Made by a program: the position numbers and the translations under genes | Source of the DNA: Phycomyces blakesleeanus NRRL 1555(-) | Taxonomy: Eukaryota; Mucoromycota; Mucoromycetes; Mucorales; Phycomycetaceae | NCBI RefSeq assembly: GCF_001638985.1 | Contig: NW_017265134.1 | Location: 3,331,800-3,395,799 of the forward strand | Direction: 5' to 3' | Length of the DNA stretch: 64,000 nt | The notes under the pieces: model-generated | What the model saw: the letters and a program-made list of their open reading frames with translations, nothing else | What the model was told of the DNA's origin: nothing | Databases searched by the model: none | Part shown: positions 36,070 through 48,217 of the stretch, one piece after another | How positions within the stretch are numbered: the first letter of the stretch is position 1 | Layout of the letters: each line of letters starts with the position of its first letter

Positions 36070-38480
36070 AAGCTGATAACAGCTGATCTGATATATATAT
36101 AAGTGAATATTAGTCAATCTCATCCATATATAAACCAATAATTACCAATATGATATATATATAAGCCAATGATCGCCGATTTAATATATATATAAAAAGA
36201 TGATCCCCGATCTCATACATATATAAGTGGATGACAACCGATTTCATATATATATAAGCTAATAATTATCAATCTGGTATATATATTAGTTAATAATCAC
36301 CAATCTGATATATATATAAGTCAATAATCACTGATCTCATATATATATAAGTCAATGGTTACCAATCTGGTATATATATAAGTCAATGATCACTGATCTC
36401 ATATATATATAAGTCAATGGTCACCAATCTGATATATATATAAGTCAATGATCACTGATCTCATATATATATAAATAGATAATTGCCAATCTAGTATATA
36501 TATAAGTAGATGATTGCCGATCTCATACATATATAAGCAGATGATTGCCGATCTCATATATATATATAAGCAGATGATTGCCAATCTGATATATATATAA
36601 GCTGTTGACCGTCAATCTGGCATATATATAAGCTGTTGACCGTCAATCTGGCATATATATAAGCTGTTGACTGCCAATCTAACATATATATAAGCTGTTG
36701 ACAGCTGATCTAGTATATATATATGCTGATAACCACTAATTTAATATATATATATAAGCTGATAACCACTAATTTAATATATATATATAAGCTGATAACC
36801 ACTAATTTAATATATATATATAAGCTATTGACCACCAATCTGGTATATATATAAGTGAATGACAGCCAGTCTGCTATATATATAAGTGGATGACAGCTGG
36901 TTTGATATATATATAAGTGGATGACAGCTGATCTGCTATATATATAAGTGGATGATAGCTGGTATGCTATATATATATATAGATGACAGCTTATCTAGTA
37001 TATATATAAGTGGATGATAGCTGATCTGCTATATATATAAGTGGATGACAGCTGGTTTGATATATATATATGTAGATGACAGCTTATCTAGTATATATAT
37101 AAGTAGATGATAGCTGGTATGCTATATATATAAGTGGATGACAGCCAGTCTGCTATATATATAAGTGGATGACAGCCAGTCTGCTATATATATAAGTGGA
37201 TGACAGCCGGTCTGATATATATATAAGTAAATGACAGCTGGTCTGATATATATATAAGTAAATGACAGCTGATCTGCTATATATATAAGTGGATGATAGC
37301 TGATCTGCTATATATATAAGTGGATGACAGTCAGTCTGCTATATATATAAGTGGATGACAGCCGGTCTGATATATATATAAGTAAATGACAGCTGATCTG
37401 GTATATATATAAATGGATGACAGCCAGTCTGCTATATATATATGTGGATGACAACTGATTTGCTATATATATAAGTGGATGACAGTCAGTCTGCTATATA
37501 TATAAGTGGATGACAGCCGGTCTGATATATATATAAGTAAATGACAGCTGATCTGGTATATATATAAATGGATGACAGCCGGTCTGATATATATATAAGT
37601 AAATGACAGCTGATCTGGTATATATATAAATGGATGACAGCCAGTCTGCTATATATATATGTGGATGACAACTGATTTGCTATATATATAAGTGGATGAC
37701 AGCTGGTCTGCTATATATATAAGTGGATGATAGCTGGTTTGATATATATATAAGTGGATGACAGCTGATCTGCTATATATATAAGTGGATGACAGCTGGT
37801 TTGATATATATATATGTGGATGACAACTGATTTGCTATATATATAAGTGGATGATAGCTGATCTGCTATATATATAAGTGGATGACAGTCAATCTTATAT
37901 ATATATAAGCTGATTGTAACTGATCTAATATATATACATACTGATTATAATCAATGTAATATATATATAAGCTGATGGCACCTGATCTGATATATATATA
38001 TAAACTATTGATAGTCAATTTAAAATATCTATATATTGATGATGGCTAATTATATACTTATATAAGCTGACAAAAACTAATATACTATATATATATAAAC
38101 TATTGATAGTCATTTTAATATATCTATAAGTTGATCATAGCTAACATAGTATATATATAAGCATATAATAACTAATCTAATTTATATATAAGCTGATTAT
38201 AACTTATATGCTATATATATAAGTTGATGATAGCTGATCTCATATATATATATATACTAATAACAGCTAATTCAATACATATATAGACTGATAATAGCCA
38301 ATTTGCAATATATATAAATTAATAACAGTCAATCCAATATATATATAGATCAATGATTACTAATTTATTATATATATAAACTAATAATAAATAATCTAAT
38401 ATATATATATAGACTGATCATAATCAAGCTGCTATATATAAAAATGAATAACAACCAATATAATTTATATATAAACTTAT
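36070..38480. repeat. 31-bp minisatellite array A
   Basis: The unit is GTGGATGACAGC + RRTYTGM + TATATATATAA, measured at exactly 31 bp between successive GTGG starts (37134, 37165, 37196), roughly 75 copies. The core (about 36850-37910) is homogeneous; both flanks are increasingly diverged. Long open frames on the minus strand here (SSTYIYSRLAVIHLYIYQ type) arise from the repeat and are not genes. Confidence 0.93.
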
Positions 38481-38510
38481 AACATCAGATTTACTACTTA
38501 TATATATTAA

Positions 38511-40329
38511 TAACATTTTATCTATCTCTGATATTAGTCAATAGCATTGGATCTATCACATTATATATATTCACACTTGTCAATATCCAAGTCATATCTG
38601 ATCATCTCGTTAAATACAAGTTACATACTCTAATCATATTTAATCTTTCATTTTTTATATATTCACAACTCTTTTATAATCTTTCTATATATATATATAA
38701 TGTAAATATATCATAAATATAATACATATTAATAAATTGACTTGTTCATATATGTTTTTATAGATTTATATAATAAGATTTTGATATTTATAAGAAAATT
38801 AGTAAAAAAAATGAAAATTAATTTTTATTAATTCTGTACTTGTTCTTTACATATTTTGATACTTCTATATGATATGACTAAATTGTCTTTATATGGCAAA
38901 ATTTTTTAAAAAATTATTACTTAGTAAGAATTTGAACTTTCATTAGAAGATATATATTTAATTATTGTCGGAACGGCTTTTTGATAGTTTAAGGTTAAAT
39001 GTTTTTCCATGCCAAGCTTTTACATAGCTGTTATTTTTATAACCTATCTTCTCACACTAAAAATGCCAAGACTTCTCAGACTAGGTACATTCAGACTAAC
39101 TAAAAAAGGAAATTTTTTGCGAAAAAAGCTATTCTTTGTCATTTTTTCCCACGAATTCAATCGTATTGTTTATGTAGATTATTTATGCAAGATTATGCAT
39201 GATTATGCAAGTTATATAACAAGTATAGCCAAAAGTTATCAATTTTTTTCAGCAATGCAATTGTATTGTTTACATTACGCAAATATGCATAATGACGTAT
39301 GTTACACAAACTTTATTTTGTATATTTTCATATATGTTTAAATTTTTTTATATGTGTCTATATATAATTATGCAAGATTATGCAAGATTATGCAAGATTA
39401 TGCAAGATTATGCAAGATTATGCAAGATTACGTAAGCTGATAACAGCTGATCTGATATATATATAAGTGAATATTAGTCAATCTCATCCATATATAAACC
39501 AATAATTACCAATATGATATATATATAAGCCAATGATCGCCGATTTAATATATATATAAAAAGATGATCCCCGATCTCATACATATATAAGTGGATGACA
39601 ACCGATTTCATATATATATAAGCTAATAATTATCAATCTGGTATATATATTAGTTAATAATCACCAATCTGATATATATATAAGTCAATAATCACTGATC
39701 TCATATATATATAAGTCAATGGTTACCAATCTGGTATATATATAAGTCAATGATCACTGATCTCATATATATATAAGTCAATGGTCACCAATCTGATATA
39801 TATATAAGTCAATGATCACTGATCTCATATATATATAAATAGATAATTGCCAATCTAGTATATATATAAGTAGATGATTGCCGATCTCATACATATATAA
39901 GCAGATGATTGCCGATCTCATATATATATATAAGCAGATGATTGCCAATCTGATATATATATAAGCTGTTGACCGTCAATCTGGCATATATATAAGCTGT
40001 TGACCGTCAATCTGGCATATATATAAGCTGTTGACTGCCAATCTAACATATATATAAGCTGTTGACAGCTGATCTAGTATATATATATGCTGATAACCAC
40101 TAATTTAATATATATATATAAGCTGATAACCACTAATTTAATATATATATATAAGCTGATAACCACTAATTTAATATATATATATAAGCTATTGACCACC
40201 AATCTGGTATATATATAAGTGAATGACAGCCAGTCTGCTATATATATAAGTGGATGACAGCTGGTTTGATATATATATAAGTGGATGACAGCTGATCTGC
40301 TATATATATAAGTGGATGATAGCTGGTAT
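38511..40329. repeat. Higher-order repeat, copy B, left part
   Basis: It repeats copy A from 35181. It differs by scattered single bases and by a 24-bp stretch near 39058-39083 absent from copy A. The minisatellite starts at about 39433 and is interrupted at 40330 by E4. Confidence 0.9.
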
Positions 40330-40815
40330 CACTGGGGAATTAGATTTCTACACATATGCGATAGTATGGGAAATTCTGAGTGACAGAATAATTAAATTCT
40401 GGAATTTGGCATTTATAGATTCCGTTCGCAATATGTTATGTTACCTGTGAGTTGTCCATATAACTTCTGAACTTATAATGATCCATATAGAGATGTAAGG
40501 TTCTTTTAAACTATTTAATCGCAGAGAGAATAATCAAATTATGGCATTTTTTTTTTGGATGTTACATTAAATTAAACTTGATTTGAAACAGAGATTCTAA
40601 TAAAAAATCTATTTTTGATAGAAAACTGTCTACTGAAATAGTAGAATTCTATTGGATTACTTTACAGAGAAAACTGTCTACTGAAATAATGATATTCTAT
40701 TGGATCATTTAACAGAAGAAACAGGATTTATGTATACTGTCTTCCGAATCTAAACACTTTTATTGGACAATTATGCACGGCTAAACTATAGGATTCACAC
40801 ATGCCATGCTACTGC

Positions 40816-42035
40816 AATACTTCTTGCACTTCATTTCAAATATTTTTATAGGGATTGTTTTGGAAAAATTGTTTTTATTTAAAAAAAAAAAGCTTCTTGC
40901 TTATAATATGTACGGCTTGACAATATATAGTCTAATCTAATATATAAGCTACTACATAATTAATATAATAACAAACCCTTTCATATATTATAATATATAA
41001 ATACTTCCAATACAATAGAATCCTAAAAAGAAACGCGTGTTTACGGTATTTCACTAGTAAGAGAAGGCTAAAAAATTATTCAATTATATTAGATTATATA
41101 AATATTTATTTTTCTTTAATTTAAATAATATGGTTACTTACCAGTACTTTCGTCAGAACCAGGCATATTGCACATTGACTGTTGTTCTGAAAGGTTTAAT
41201 AAAACGCATTAGTAAAGATCATGGAATAAAGTTTGGCTTTATTACTTACCAAAGAAAACCGGTTTTCAAAGACAAGCCATTCAATCAGGTACATAGAAAT
41301 GTTGGCAGTACTAACAGAGATAGAAAATAAACAAAATTAGATATAAGAATAAAACAAATAAATACATTATTCAGACTTACCGGATAAATTTCTGCTGTTG
41401 GTATGTCTTTATGATGAGCTGAGGAGAGAAAAAGAAAATAATTAATAAAGAAGCACATACACAATAACCGCGTTTTACCTTTTTGTTCTTGTCCATTAAT
41501 CAACATGGCAAAGACTTGTAATACTATCAGCAACCACAATAATAATAAAAGAAAAAACATTAAGAATAAATATAACAGTAGAATAATAAAAACAAATTGC
41601 TTACCAGGGTGTGAACTCAAATACATCAATAAGAATAAAAGTAAATAAAGCGGAAAAGAAACAGGAAAAAAAGAAATAAGAAAAAAATAAAGAAAAAGAA
41701 GAAAAAAAAGTGGGCTTTCAAACAGAAGGCAGTTTAGATGAGAATTGACTCTAGTAAAATACAATAGTAATAAAATGAATAGTCCGAAATTATATTGTAA
41801 CACTAAGTTCTATGTTGAATATTAAAGAAGTTGTTCAAGGTTATAAAGGATTTTATAGAAAATAATATATAATCCCTTCCTTTTCTCAGCTATTTCATAA
41901 ATCTACTTTATATTAACTTATTTTGTATGTATATCTTTGATTAAACAAAAATAAATATATTTCATCCCATACATTTATTTTATTTTAATAATTTATTAAT
42001 GTATAAAACTTTAATAAAAATACAATAAAGAAAAA
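40816..42035 (-). other. E4 subterminal region with possible third spliced transcript
   Basis: On the minus strand there are exon-like blocks with strong donors: up to about 41605 (gtaagc), about 41526-41481 (gtaaaa), about 41419-41391 (gtaagt) and near 41255 (gtaagt). The joined middle blocks read MLINGQEQK then AHHKDIPTAEIYP without a stop. The direction is that of the transposase gene, so an alternatively spliced long transcript is possible. No known family. Confidence 0.35.
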
Positions 42036-43346
42036 ATGCCTTCCAATAGCAGCAGAAAAACAGACCGTAAAGGAAAAGGAAAAGCATCTGCAAGTATATC
42101 TACCTCTGCAAACCGTGTTTTGGCTGGCCGTGTTGGACCTCGAGAAATTGCCCCCAGTTTCTCATCCGCAACTATCCAAGATCAGCGATACGCGGAAATT
42201 GTTGAAATGTTTAACAAAGTAAACAACAATATCAACGGTGTCAAGGATGACATTGCTGCTGTCAATAGCAACATGGCAGCCTTTAAAAACAGGATGGGCG
42301 TTGTTGTTGACACGTCTGGAAAGACACATACGGCATTTGCAGACTTTGCAACTGCCTATGCCAACAATCAGACTCGTATGGCTAGTCTAGGACCATCTCT
42401 GATGCCATCCTATGTCCCCCAGACCTCCCTCAGTGATGCCGAGGTTTCTGTCATTATCTCGGTAATTAATACTAATATATGTTAGTATCAACAACTTATT
42501 AAACAACCTGTATTTAGGAAATCTTCGCGGAAAAGTTGTGGGACTGGAAGTTCGAGTCTGACGACCCTGCTCTTGTTGCTGAGAACGAGAGTAAGAAGAA
42601 GTGGAACTTGAACGAGAAGATTAACCACCGCGATAACGTAGCTGTTATCAACTACTTGAAGAGCTACATTAGCGCCCAGACTCGTCTAGCTGGTACTCAC
42701 CCACGGGTGATAAGTGATAAAATAAAGAACAGGTACAAGCACAGTCATCGTACTTTTCACGAGTCTCCTGAGCAGAAGGCCAAGAAAAACAGCAAGGGGA
42801 GAGCAAACAGTCGTACTCTTCAGGTTTGTATATACTATATAAAAAATTAATTGGTATATTACTATTTTCTCAAGCTACAATCTATATAACCAGATGTCTA
42901 TCCGACGCAAGTCGACATACATGGACAACTGGGTAGCCATTGATGCTGCAATGGGATATAAGACTGGAAACCCTGTTGAGAAGGCCTATCTCAAACTCTT
43001 TCAGAAGGATGCCATGTCTGATGGTGAGTCGGATATTGAGATTGTGGACAATCTTCCACGACGGTGTTTGCATGTGGCTCGCCCCACTTGGAGAAGTGAA
43101 GAGGTAAATAATATTTAGAATAAATAAATAAGTTTTATAACAAGAAAAATAAAGAACTAATAAAAATAAATACAGTTCAACAGATTGTTGACAATGGTTG
43201 ACGACATTGATCGTACCCATCACGTGTTAAATGCGGGCGTGGGAACAAAGCCAAGAATGAACAGATATCCAGCAACATTGTTGCCTTGCTCTGTTCCTGC
43301 CACTCTGTCCCAGTCATTGCCTCGTTGGGCAATCAACGATGAATAA
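42036..43346 (+). CDS. E4 accessory protein (370 aa, 4 exons)
   Basis: Exons 42036-42461, 42518-42823, 42894-43103 and 43176-43346; every intron is phase 0 and the frame is open to TAA at 43344. Residues 1-35 are Ser/Lys-rich; about 48-90 form a heptad-like helix (VEMFNKVNNNINGVKDDI). Exon 2 opens EIFAEKLWDWKFES and ends in a Lys/Arg-rich segment (SPEQKAKKNSKGRANSR). Exon 3 carries AMSDGESDIE and RPTWRSEE, and the C-terminus is SLPRWAINDE. No catalytic motif is evident. It faces the transposase gene tail to tail, 115 bp away. It is the reference copy for E1, E2 and E3; a role in binding element ends is inferred from En/Spm logic. Confidence 0.88.
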
Positions 43347-43461
43347 ACATTTTCTTTTTTACTATGTTCTGTTGTAGGGCCAAATAGTAATAATTGAAAT
43401 TGAATTGATTAAAGGAAATAATAATAGAGGATAAATATATAAGTAAGTGTGTGTATGAGAA

Positions 43462-46411
43462 TTAATAGTAAATTTTTTTTGGTAAAGGAATCGCGAGTTT
43501 TTTGTTGACATTTTTTGTAGTTTTGTAATCTACTATTGCAACTGTTAGGAGAATCCGATGTACTGGCAGGATGCTTTGAAAATCTTGCTTGTAGAATTCA
43601 TCCTGTAACAACTCAACTCCTTCTAATTCTCTTGTTTTGTCCGAAGTGGATTTGAACCATTTGACAAATGCAAATACATGCTGACTACTATGGGGATTTC
43701 TGTATGTTAGAGAAGAAACAGTTGGCCTAAAATTGTGAACAAAAAGGTACTGAATCTCTCCAACATACGCATGTTCCGACCCAGTTCGTTCAGTAAAATA
43801 TGCTTGTATGTATGATCCGCGGCCATTCGTGCCAATGCACCCTTTGTAGCTTTGCCCAAGAAGATCAACGGACTTCACCATTTCGATCCAGTCATTGACG
43901 AAAGGTGAGTCATCAATTACATCTTTGCAACCTGAGATCTGTGGATTCTTGTACGCAGCTTGATAGTATCCTACAAGACAATCATATTCATGTTTTGGCA
44001 TAAATGATAATGGTCTTGTTTTCAATGGCAAGGCGGATGGTGGCAGGGGCTCGTTTCCACGAATTATCATTGAAAGATTCTGTGAAGCTTCAAGATATTC
44101 GGAAATTGAGAAAGAGTGAGAGAGGTAGGTGTTGGTGTTGGTGTTGGTGTTAGTGTTGGTGTTGGTGTTGTTGTTGTTGGTGGTGAACTTATCGAAAATT
44201 TCAAAACATGCAAGTGCATGCATAGGTTTCAGAAGTCGACGCACAAAATCTCCCTTCCACGACTCTTCAATAAACTGTCTCATAAATGTCGATTCGAACC
44301 CGTTTCTTCGATTGGTCTTGATATTTTTCAGAACACTATTGTACCTTTCAAAGCTGAAAAGCCAATAGCCATAGACGGGCCCAAAGTCAATCATTGTTTG
44401 GCGTAAGTGCAGATGCAGGTGCATGTTGGGAGAGAGAAGGTCCAGGTCGTACAATGTCTCACACCCTTTACAGAATTCTTCTAAGCATTTGTGTCCTTTC
44501 TCAATGTCTTCTTCAGAAACACTAGGCTTGGTGAAGTATCTGCATGCGTTAACAAACTCTATCCAGTTCTTGAACTCTGGCAACGGCAACACATCCCTTA
44601 GAACCACAGGAGAGTACACAAGGCACCAAGACTTCCACTCATCAGCCTTCATATAGGGAAATCCCTTGGCAATCTTTGTCCCAAGTGACGTGTAATCGGG
44701 CGGCAACACTACCTTCTCAACAGCCTTTTGCATGGCAACGAGTTTTTTATCATCGATTAATCCATCCGCAACCCATCTCTCCAGCATTCTTTTGGCAGTG
44801 CCTAAGAAAAGATTGTGCATGGGATCGATGATCGTGCAGCGGACAATGTCAAAGTACTGAAGACGATGCAGTTCGGACCAGCGAACACCATGTGCAACTT
44901 CAAGACGCTGTCTCTCAGTCGGTTTGGTTGCATTTCTCCAGATCTCTGCATCCTTACGATTGTCATTCTTAGTGCGAAGGAGCCACTTTGAGAAATCAAA
45001 TCCAGAATAATCAACGGAACTCGTTCCAGCCAACCTCGAAAATTGACGCTTACACTTGTGGCATGCATTTGTACTTGTATGGGATGTGAACCCACATACT
45101 TTCCTTGCAGCAGGTATATCACAGGCAACCATGAGAAGGGCTGCTCGGATAGAAGTACCATTTGGACATTGGTGAGTCTTAATCTTAATACCTTTGTACA
45201 GCTCCATCAACTCATCCACAAGCGGTTTCAGATAGTTATTTATGTCAGAAGTGCTTGCTTCTTTAGGCCCTGGCATTAACCCAACAAGAATCACGTTCTC
45301 CTTCTTGAACCGCTCACTGCGTGGAAGATTATTGATTGCAAGATATATGGCACCACAGGAGTAGGTAACACCATCGAATGGCTGAAACCAGTCAATGTTC
45401 AGCGTGAGCATGAGTGATCGCTCGGTGTCAACAAAAGGTATACCATCTACGTCTACTATCTCATTCCACATCGCACCATCGTACACGTCAAATAAAGTGC
45501 TATCCATTTTCGGGCCGCGGTTCCATGAGTTGATGTTGTTTTCAAAATCCGGGCGTTGAAAAAACGTCTTTAGGGCTTTCTTGACGGAGTGGAATACATA
45601 TGTCTTTTTGGGTGCTTTTGACCCGGGACCAGACTTAAACAAGCTGTTGCCACACAAGGAGGTTTTACCAAAATTGGGTGATGTACAACACAAAGGGGCG
45701 GCTTCATTATCATATATGGCATGGCATTCGCTACATGCAACATACTTCTTGACACCACTTGTCAACGCTTCAAATCCGGCCAAACGTTTGAGGCCAGCAA
45801 CACTCACTGGAAGGCGGAATGGGTCAAACAAAAACTGCAGTATCTTGTTGATTATGGCAATCAGGATTACAGCTCCTTCATCCACGACGTATAGCGAGAC
45901 AAAAAGAGCAACCGAAATAACAATGAATCGGTGAATCAAATTCAATTCCGAGATTGATTCCAACGAAGAATCTTTAATTTGATTTTTTTTAAAGAACGTT
46001 GATTAACTCTCTATTTTCTAGGATATAATATTATCTAAAGCTGTGTACCTACCTTCATCATTGTCCATCTCAACATCGGATTCATCTTCATATTCTTCTT
46101 CGTAAGTGTCACTTGTATACTGGACATTATCTTCAGGGCCAAACACGCAATCCGTTTCAGAGAAAGGTTGGTTTCTTGTCCGTATATCCAAAATGTCATT
46201 TGTGTCATTTAGGTCTACAAAAGCGGAATGTTAGACCCAAATAAATCAATGTAATAAAATAAGTTTTCTTACTTCTAAGCTCAGAATTCATTTCAACATC
46301 TTCCTGTTCAAATTCAAAACCATCTTCCTCTTGATTTACAGGCTCAGAAACAGCACTACTAATTGTATCGCATGTGTCTTCATGGGCTACACATTTATTA
46401 TTATTAGTGTT

Positions 46412-46467
<56 letters not shown>

Positions 46468-46686
46468 AAATAATAAAAAAGGAAATGATATAAAATAAAA
46501 TAAAATAAAGTAAAGTAAAGCAAATGTATTAACCGTACGCGTTTGAACATGTGTAATATCATGATTATCTTTTTCTTGATGACGTTTAAATGTTTTAACA
46601 GATACACGATCGAATCCTAGTGTCTTGCTTTTACAGATAGAGCATCGACACTCTTTTCTAACAGTTGGTTTGCGAATAGGAGCCAT
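43462..46686 (-). CDS. E4 Tnp2-type transposase (977 aa, 4 exons)
   Basis: Exons read from ATG at 46686: 46686-46539, 46386-46273, 46214-46053 and 45971-43462. The first three total 424 nt, as in E1, and the joined frame has no stop. Exon 1 gives CRCSICKSKTLGF...TFKRHQ (zinc finger); exons 2-3 an acidic linker. The core has LNIDWFQPFDG, MPGPKEAS, ACDIPAARKVCGF with CHKC, TIIDPMHNLFLGTAKRML and FSFERYNSVLK, all expected residues being present. A run of Asn-Thr pairs lies near 44125-44165 (imperfect hexamer repeat). It ends AIPLPKKIYY. As the intact member, it could act on the other copies. Confidence 0.93.
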
Positions 46687-46942
46687 TTTAAAATGAAAAG
46701 AAAGGTTTACAATAGTATTTAATAGTAAAGAAAGAGACTTCAAAGAAAACACACTTTTATTTTATTTGAGTTTGATGTTGCATTCTAATGCTACACAGCT
46801 GCCAGTAGCCAATAGAGTAGCTTAAAATACTATTCAAATACTTTACTCACAAAAGTGAGCTGAACTACAATTTTACCTATTCTGTCTATCAGAACTTAGG
46901 TATACTTTACATATGCGAAATTGATCTGTTTTTGCAGTGTAT

Positions 46943-48117
46943 GCTATATATATATATAGATGACAGCTTATCTAGTATATATATAAGTGGATGATAGCTG
47001 ATCTGCTATATATATAAGTGGATGACAGCTGGTTTGATATATATATATGTAGATGACAGCTTATCTAGTATATATATAAGTGGATGATAGCTGGTATGCT
47101 ATATATATAAGTGGATGACAGCCAGTCTGCTATATATATAAGTGGATGACAGCCAGTCTGCTATATATATAAGTGGATGACAGCCGGTCTGATATATATA
47201 TAAGTAAATGACAGCTGGTCTGATATATATATAAGTAAATGACAGCTGATCTGCTATATATATAAGTGGATGATAGCTGATCTGCTATATATATAAGTGG
47301 ATGACAGCTGGTCTGCTATATATATAAGTGGATGACAGCTGGTCTGCTATATATATAAGTGGATGACAGCTGGTCTGCTATATATATAAGTGGATGACAG
47401 CTGGTTTGATATATATATAAGTGGATGACAGCCAGTCTGCTATATATATATGTGGATGACAGCTGGTTTGATATATATATAAGTGGATGACAGCCAGTCT
47501 GCTATATATATAAGTGGATGACAGCCGGTCTGATATATATATAAGTAAATGAGAGCTGATCTGGTATATATATAAATAGATGACAGCCAGTCTGCTATAT
47601 ATATATGTGGATGACAACTGATTTGCTATATATATAAGTGGATGACAGTCAGTCTGCTATATATATAAGTGGATGACAGCCGGTCTGATATATATATAAG
47701 TAAATGACAGCTGATCTGGTATATATATAAATGGATGACAGCCAGTCTGCTATATATATATGTGGATGACAACTGATTTGCTATATATATAAGTGGATGA
47801 CAGTCAGTCTGCTATATATATAAGTGGATGACAGCTGATCTGGTATATATATAAATGGATGACAGCCAGTCTGCTATATATATATGTGGATGACAACTGA
47901 TTTGCTATATATATAAGTGGATGACAGCTGGTCTGCTATATATATAAGTGGATGATAGCTGGTTTGATATATATATAAGTGGATGACAGCTGATCTGCTA
48001 TATATATAAGTGGATGACAGCTGGTTTGATATATATATATGTGGATGACAACTGATTTGCTATATATATAAGTGGATGATAGCTGATCTGCTATATATAT
48101 AAGTGGATGACAGTCAA
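46943..48117. repeat. 31-bp minisatellite, copy B right part
   Basis: Resumes copy B after E4 at the base where it was interrupted and runs into the gap at GACAGTCAA, which corresponds to about 37893 in copy A. Confidence 0.92.
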
Positions 48118-48217
48118 NNNNNNNNNNNNNNNNNNNNNNNNNNNNNNNNNNNNNNNNNNNNNNNNNNNNNNNNNNNNNNNNNNNNNNNNNNNNNNNNNNN
48201 NNNNNNNNNNNNNNNNN
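48118..48217. other. Assembly gap (100 N)
   Basis: Exactly 100 N; the repeat array probably collapsed here, so the true length is unknown. Confidence 0.98.

Larger units (their letters stand above)
35181..38510. repeat. Higher-order repeat, copy A (3.3 kb)
   Basis: A ~0.9 kb non-satellite part (35181-36070) plus a 31-bp minisatellite array (36070-38480). The unit restarts at 38511 with near-identical sequence (offset 3330), so the two copies form a direct tandem repeat. Confidence 0.88.
40330..46939 (-). mobile_element. CACTA element E4 (6610 bp), TSD TAT, intact
   Basis: It begins CACTGGGGAATTAG and ends TTTTTGCAGTG, so both termini are CACTG. Subterminal inverted similarity includes ACATATGCGA against inverted TTTCGCATATG, and TTCTGAGTGACAGAATA against TTCTGATAGACAGAATA. 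TAT flanks both sides (40327-40329 and 46940-46942). The interrupted site can be read uninterrupted in copy A at 36961 (GGTATGCTATAT), which confirms the boundaries. It contains uninterrupted transposase and accessory genes. Confidence 0.97.

Noticed and set aside
37486..37671. Open frames rich in YIYxxLAVIHLYIYQ on the minus strand (also 47378-47617 and 47936-48232)
   Set aside because: They are produced by the 31-bp minisatellite, which is open in several frames; not genes.
41285..41803. 172-aa Leu/Phe-rich minus-strand frame
   Set aside because: Mostly translates AT-rich introns between exon-like blocks; not a membrane protein gene.
44129..44368. Plus-strand Val/Leu repeat frame
   Set aside because: Antisense of the Asn-Thr repeat in the E4 transposase.
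46387..46500. Poly-Ile tail after the E4 zinc-finger exon
   Set aside because: It is an ATT microsatellite within the intron; the exon ends at 46539.
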